Assembly: GCA_015493495.1 (NCBI GenBank)
Contig: WGDB01000114.1
Coordinates: 1 to 61,933 of the forward strand
Reading direction: 5' to 3'
From: Helicobacteraceae bacterium
GTDB taxonomy: Bacteria; Campylobacterota; Campylobacteria; Campylobacterales; Sulfurimonadaceae
DNA length: 61,933 nt
This document shows, in pieces, positions 57,979 to 61,933 of this stretch. How positions within the stretch are numbered: the first letter of the stretch is position 1; the number at the start of each line of letters is the position of its first letter. Made by a program: the position numbers and the translations under genes. The notes beneath the pieces are model-generated. The model was not told where the DNA came from. It did not search any database and was given only the letters and a program-made list of their open reading frames with translations.

Positions 57979-59274
57979 TTACTCTTGAGCTATTAATTCA
58001 CGTACTACTTCCCGATCATCAAAAGGAAGTTTTTTATCATAAATAAGTTGGTAAGTCTCATCCCCCTTGCCTAAAACCAAGACGATCTCATCACCATTTT
58101 GATCTTTTATAGCTTGAGCGATCGCTTGACGACGGTTGACATCGACATAGACATCATTGCCTTCATCGATACCTTTTAAAATATCCTGGATGATAAGATC
58201 TGGGTCTTCACTGCGCGGGTTGTCACTCGTCACGTAGATCTTTTTAGCAAACTTCGCGGCTACTTTTCCCATAAGTGGACGTTTAGAGATATCACGGTCA
58301 CCACCGGCACCAAAAACTACTAAAATCTCTTTTTCTTTCAAAGCATTAAGTACCTGCTCCATACCATCTGGAGTATGCGCGAAGTCAACAATGACTAAGG
58401 GCTTATCACTCACCTTCTCCATACGTCCACTTACTCCTGCAAAACCATCAACGACTTCACACACTTCATTAAGCTTTTTATCTGTCACCAAATGCACTGC
58501 AGCAATAGCTGCTGTTAAGTTATAGAGATTAAAAAATCCATGCATGGGACTGTTAAAGCTCTCCACCTGCTCAAAGTGTTTGATCACACCACTGACACCA
58601 TTATTCAAAGAATATGCCATGACTTTATAGGTTGCTGGATTTTCAGCACCATAGCTGTAAGCATTTTTGTAATTAAACTCTGCCCGAGGTTCATCTTTAT
58701 TGATCAGCTTTTTACTTTCGTCTTGAAAAAAGCTATTTTTGACGTAGATATAATCTTCTAAGGTCTTATGATAATCCAGATGATCTTGTGTGATGTTGGT
58801 AAGGATCTTTAACGCAAAAGGAATTCCCTCTATGCGCTTTTGAACAATCGCGTGAGAACTGACTTCCATAACAAAGTATTCACATTCTGCTGCCACAGCC
58901 TGATAGATATGGCGATAGGTATTGAGAACACTCGGTGTTGTCAGACTTTTACCCTCAGCAACTGTGTCATTTAAAAAGAATCCACGGGTCCCCTGCATAG
59001 CAGCTTTATAACCTAGATCTAAAAGCATAGAGTAGATCGCGCTCGCTGTCGTCGTTTTACCATTGGTACCTGTAATACCAATGATCTTAATACGATCCAG
59101 CCCAAATATCGAAGCAATCTCAGAAGCAGCGATCACGGAGTGTGCCCCTCTCGACTGGGCATCTTCCAAATACTTTTCGTTTTGTTTGGTCTTTATAAAC
59201 GCAGTTTCACTGTTACACTCTTGGGAGTTTTCAGTGACGAAGCGGAAGGGTTGAGAAGGAAGCTCAATTTTCAA
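57979..59274 (-). CDS. murE: UDP-N-acetylmuramyl-tripeptide synthetase (likely TTG start overlapping upstream stop; ORF track extends to 59325)
   Basis: IIGITGTNGKTTTASAIYSMLLDLGYKAAMQGT; ITQDHLDYHKTLEDY; VVFGAGGDRDISKRPLMGKVA; TSDNPRSEDP. Confidence 0.93.
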   Translation of the reverse strand: MKIELPSQPFRFVTENSQECNSETAFIKTKQNEKYLEDAQSRGAHSVIAASEIASIFGLDRIKIIGITGTNGKTTTASAIYSMLLDLGYKAAMQGTRGFFLNDTVAEGKSLTTPSVLNTYRHIYQAVAAECEYFVMEVSSHAIVQKRIEGIPFALKILTNITQDHLDYHKTLEDYIYVKNSFFQDESKKLINKDEPRAEFNYKNAYSYGAENPATYKVMAYSLNNGVSGVIKHFEQVESFNSPMHGFFNLYNLTAAIAAVHLVTDKKLNEVCEVVDGFAGVSGRMEKVSDKPLVIVDFAHTPDGMEQVLNALKEKEILVVFGAGGDRDISKRPLMGKVAAKFAKKIYVTSDNPRSEDPDLIIQDILKGIDEGNDVYVDVNRRQAIAQAIKDQNGDEIVLVLGKGDETYQLIYDKKLPFDDREVVRELIAQE

Positions 59275-59857
59275 CAGTTTTGCCTTTTGCAAGACGGCGT
59301 AGCAGTTGGCGTAACTGCTCATCATTGGGATGGACGGCCAAAGCCCCCTCCAAGTAACTAAGTGCCATCTCCCGATAGTTATTTTTTATAAGCTTATCCA
59401 AGAAGTCCACAAAATCATCTTTTTCCGTGATGATCACGCGGGTAGAAAACATAATATTTTCAAAAATTCGTCTGAAATCGCCATCTTCATCCACAATCTC
59501 TTTAAATTCAGAGTACATGATACCATCTTCGAAAGCAACATTTTCCTTCAACGGCTGCGAGATCAACTCGCCAAGTTGCTCTAGCGTTCCATCCATCGTC
59601 TCTAATATCTCTGAAAGAACAATATCCGCCTGTTCTGCATCATCTTGGCGCAGTACAGTGTAGTAGTCAAAAAGTGCTTCCGCCCCAACTTCACCACTCA
59701 TTGCCATCTCAGCTAAAATAGCACCGTTATAAGCCTCTTTTGACATAGGGTAGTCTTTAAGGACTAATGCATATGAACGTAAGGCTTGTTCAAAATTTGA
59801 TTGGCTGAAACTCTCATTAGCTAAAGCAAGAGTTTTATATTTGTTGATAGTTGGCAT
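59264..59857 (-). CDS. Hypothetical TPR-like protein
   Basis: ESFSQSNFEQALRSYALVLKDYPMSKEAYNGAILAEMA; start trimmed to MPTINKYK. Confidence 0.75.
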   Translation of the reverse strand: MPTINKYKTLALANESFSQSNFEQALRSYALVLKDYPMSKEAYNGAILAEMAMSGEVGAEALFDYYTVLRQDDAEQADIVLSEILETMDGTLEQLGELISQPLKENVAFEDGIMYSEFKEIVDEDGDFRRIFENIMFSTRVIITEKDDFVDFLDKLIKNNYREMALSYLEGALAVHPNDEQLRQLLRRLAKGKTVEN

Positions 59858-59877
59858 AACTCTTCCTCCCACTTATT

Positions 59878-60153
59878 TTACATAGTATCGATCTGATTTT
59901 CCATCCCATGTGGCACATTGACCACTGTTAACTCGGGGTGGATATCCATACGAAGTTGACGTTCCACCCCATATTTCAGTGTATTACCAGCACTGCCACA
60001 ACCTATGCAAGCACCTTGTAGCTGCACATACACTGTACCATTTTTTACAGCAAGATACTGTATATCACCACCATCAAGTGCCAAAGACGGACGTACCTTC
60101 TCTATAGCTGCCTGAACAGGCCCTTCTAACTCTTCATCAGTAAACGGGATCAT
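59878..60153 (-). CDS. NifU C-terminal-like Fe-S scaffold protein
   Basis: IEKVRPSLALDGGDIQYLAVKNGTVYVQLQGACIGCGSAGNTLKYGVERQL (CxxC). Confidence 0.93.
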   Translation of the reverse strand: MIPFTDEELEGPVQAAIEKVRPSLALDGGDIQYLAVKNGTVYVQLQGACIGCGSAGNTLKYGVERQLRMDIHPELTVVNVPHGMENQIDTM

Positions 60154-60320
60154 ATAAAACCTTATTAATGGACATCTTTACCTGCCCTATTTTCTAATCA
60201 TAAAATATACTAAAAGCCCTTAGCAGGTCATAAAGCTAGTAATTTAGCATTCTTGCAAAGGTTTTTAAAAGGATTAAAAATCTCTCCTAAAAAAACTTTA
60301 TACCATAAATAGTAGAAGTT

Positions 60321-61541
60321 CTATGAGACCATCCCCAAAATATTCATGACATAACTTGGTTTACGCATTCCAACCAAAATATAATCAATGTCTTTTTGGT
60401 TTTGCAAAAATTTCAAAGCACACTCTTGAAGTGATTTGTCACATCCTTCAAGTTTCTCTTTTAATTGCACCCTCGTCATCTTTGTACACTCAAAAGCAAC
60501 CATACGGGCATACTCTTGTAAAAAGAGGTCTAAAGACTCTGCAAGCAACTCAACTACCGCTGGGTCTAAAGACTCTAATACTGATTTGAGATGGGGAATG
60601 ACCTGAACATGTAAAAACTCATCATATTCACCTACATATCCAAATCGATGTTTGACATCATCAAGTTGCTCAACCATATTATAGATATTTTTAAGAGCAC
60701 TGTCATCTGTCATCTCCAACACTTCATTAAGATGATGATAGTAATCATGAGGTTCATCATAACTGGCCAATCGAAACATCAAATCATTGGCTTGGGCATT
60801 AAACGGTCGATTACTCAAGACACGCAGTCCATTTTTCTTTGCCCATGCCGCACACTTCAGCCCCTCTGTCTCTAGTAAATTAATAGGCAACTGTAGTGTC
60901 GTAAAATGATGGTTGCTGCTGCCTGCCTCATTTGCTGCACGTTTAGCTATCGTTACTAAGTCTTCATAAGGTAAAAATTCAGGGTCGTTGCTTTTTTTAG
61001 AAAAAGAGTTTGAACTTACCCCATAACACGTGATGCGTCCTGAAGCAACTTCCTCTTCTAAAGCGACAAAAGCTTTTTCGATCCGCTCAAACATTCTGTC
61101 TAGCAGTTCATTACGGTCAAGGTCATGGTTCAGACCATCTAACACAAAGTATTCAGGATTATGAATCAAGTAACAGTCAAGAGTGTCCATATTAAGACGT
61201 TCAAGTGACTTACTTAACTGGTCTCTTAAAAAAGAGGGCGAGATACAGTGATAGATATGATCCGCAAATTTCACTACATCCAAAAAGTTTTCACCTTCGA
61301 GTACCCTCTGCAATGTAGTACCCTGTATATATCCAAACTTGCTAACAATCTCAACATCTTTAATAGCTTTAGAAGGCATCGGTTGAAAGGCCAAAGCTAT
61401 TGCACGTTCAGCTGCACCATCCATATAGTTAGTAGAGGTATCTATAAGATCAACACCCTCCTCTACCGCTATACGAATAGCCTCAACCTGCTCCGGACTA
61501 CGATCACTGACGCGGTATGTTCCAAATCCTATTTTAGCCAC
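60321..61541 (-). CDS. Aldo/keto reductase family protein
   Basis: IGFGTYRVSDRSPEQVEAIRIAVEEGVDLIDTSTNYMDGAAE; LDCYLIHNPE; ITCYGVSSNSFS. Confidence 0.88.
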   Translation of the reverse strand: MAKIGFGTYRVSDRSPEQVEAIRIAVEEGVDLIDTSTNYMDGAAERAIALAFQPMPSKAIKDVEIVSKFGYIQGTTLQRVLEGENFLDVVKFADHIYHCISPSFLRDQLSKSLERLNMDTLDCYLIHNPEYFVLDGLNHDLDRNELLDRMFERIEKAFVALEEEVASGRITCYGVSSNSFSKKSNDPEFLPYEDLVTIAKRAANEAGSSNHHFTTLQLPINLLETEGLKCAAWAKKNGLRVLSNRPFNAQANDLMFRLASYDEPHDYYHHLNEVLEMTDDSALKNIYNMVEQLDDVKHRFGYVGEYDEFLHVQVIPHLKSVLESLDPAVVELLAESLDLFLQEYARMVAFECTKMTRVQLKEKLEGCDKSLQECALKFLQNQKDIDYILVGMRKPSYVMNILGMVS

Positions 61542-61703
61542 AAAAGTTCCTTATGATTATATGTGTGGAATTATAGCTAATTCAAAAAAAGAGTAAGAGC
61601 GGTTTGCCAATAGGTAACATAGATTTAACATATTAAGAGTAGAAATAGGAAAAGATGGCGAAGCTCATCAAAAAGAGAGCTTCACCAACGAAATTTCAGA
61701 TTT

Positions 61704-61779
61704 GGTGCAGATTGTGTTGAAGTGAACCCGAAGGCGTACATCGGTACGTCGAGAGGTGAACTTCAGCGCAAGATGCGCC
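61704..61779. repeat. Structured intergenic element, copy B (76 nt)
   Basis: Ungapped homologue of 7130-7205; outer stem extends with TTTCAG (61694-61699) / CTGAAA. Confidence 0.6.
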
Positions 61780-61808
61780 GAAGCTGAAAAGTTCAGATAA
61801 GGCTTAGC

Positions 61809-61933
61809 TTATTTGAATGGCTTTGCTAGATCTTTTTCGATTGCGCCTGGTACACTCGCAATAGTCATAAACTCACCCATAGTAAGTTGTGGGTAAGAGA
61901 CCGCAATATAATACTTTGGTGCAAGTATCTTAG
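61809..61933 (-). CDS. C-terminal fragment of an unidentified protein (truncated by window edge)
   Basis: Minus translation ..KILAPKYYIAVSYPQLTMGEFMTIASVPGAIEKDLAKPFK*. Confidence 0.55.
   Translation of the reverse strand, partial: KILAPKYYIAVSYPQLTMGEFMTIASVPGAIEKDLAKPFK

Overview
This window is a Campylobacterota-like (Sulfurimonas/Sulfurovum-type, judged by protein sequence and gene order) chromosomal segment. Most of it is housekeeping: argS(partial)-tatA, murG/ftsW, ftsI, panC, prfB, and a merged str+beta block on the minus strand (four tRNAs, tuf, rpmG, tRNA-Trp, secE, nusG, rplKAJL, rpoBC, rhodanese, rpsL, rpsG, fusA). Further along come nhaA, tkt, an ispA-like gene, panD, murE and nifU-like genes. 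The accessory region of most interest is about 30.8-46.4 kb. It encodes a class II cyclic-nucleotide phosphodiesterase, a GAF(PDE-type)-HD-GYP protein, a rhodanese, a NapH-like polyferredoxin fused to a cyclic-nucleotide-binding domain, a tandemly duplicated three-gene envelope cassette (Ig-like/propeller lipoprotein, TPR + outer-membrane barrel, secreted FecR-domain protein) and a CHASE2-class III adenylate cyclase. I propose this is an envelope-sensing cAMP circuit with synthesis, degradation and effector genes all local. Other notable items are a two-copy 76-nt structured intergenic element with apparent base-pair covariation (7130-7205 and 61704-61779), a serine-recombinase homologue whose catalytic Ser is Tyr, an 8-nt rpoB/rpoC overlap, a consensus sigma70 promoter for the tRNA-tuf operon, and structured ribosomal-protein leaders. 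All calls are by eye; no database search was run.
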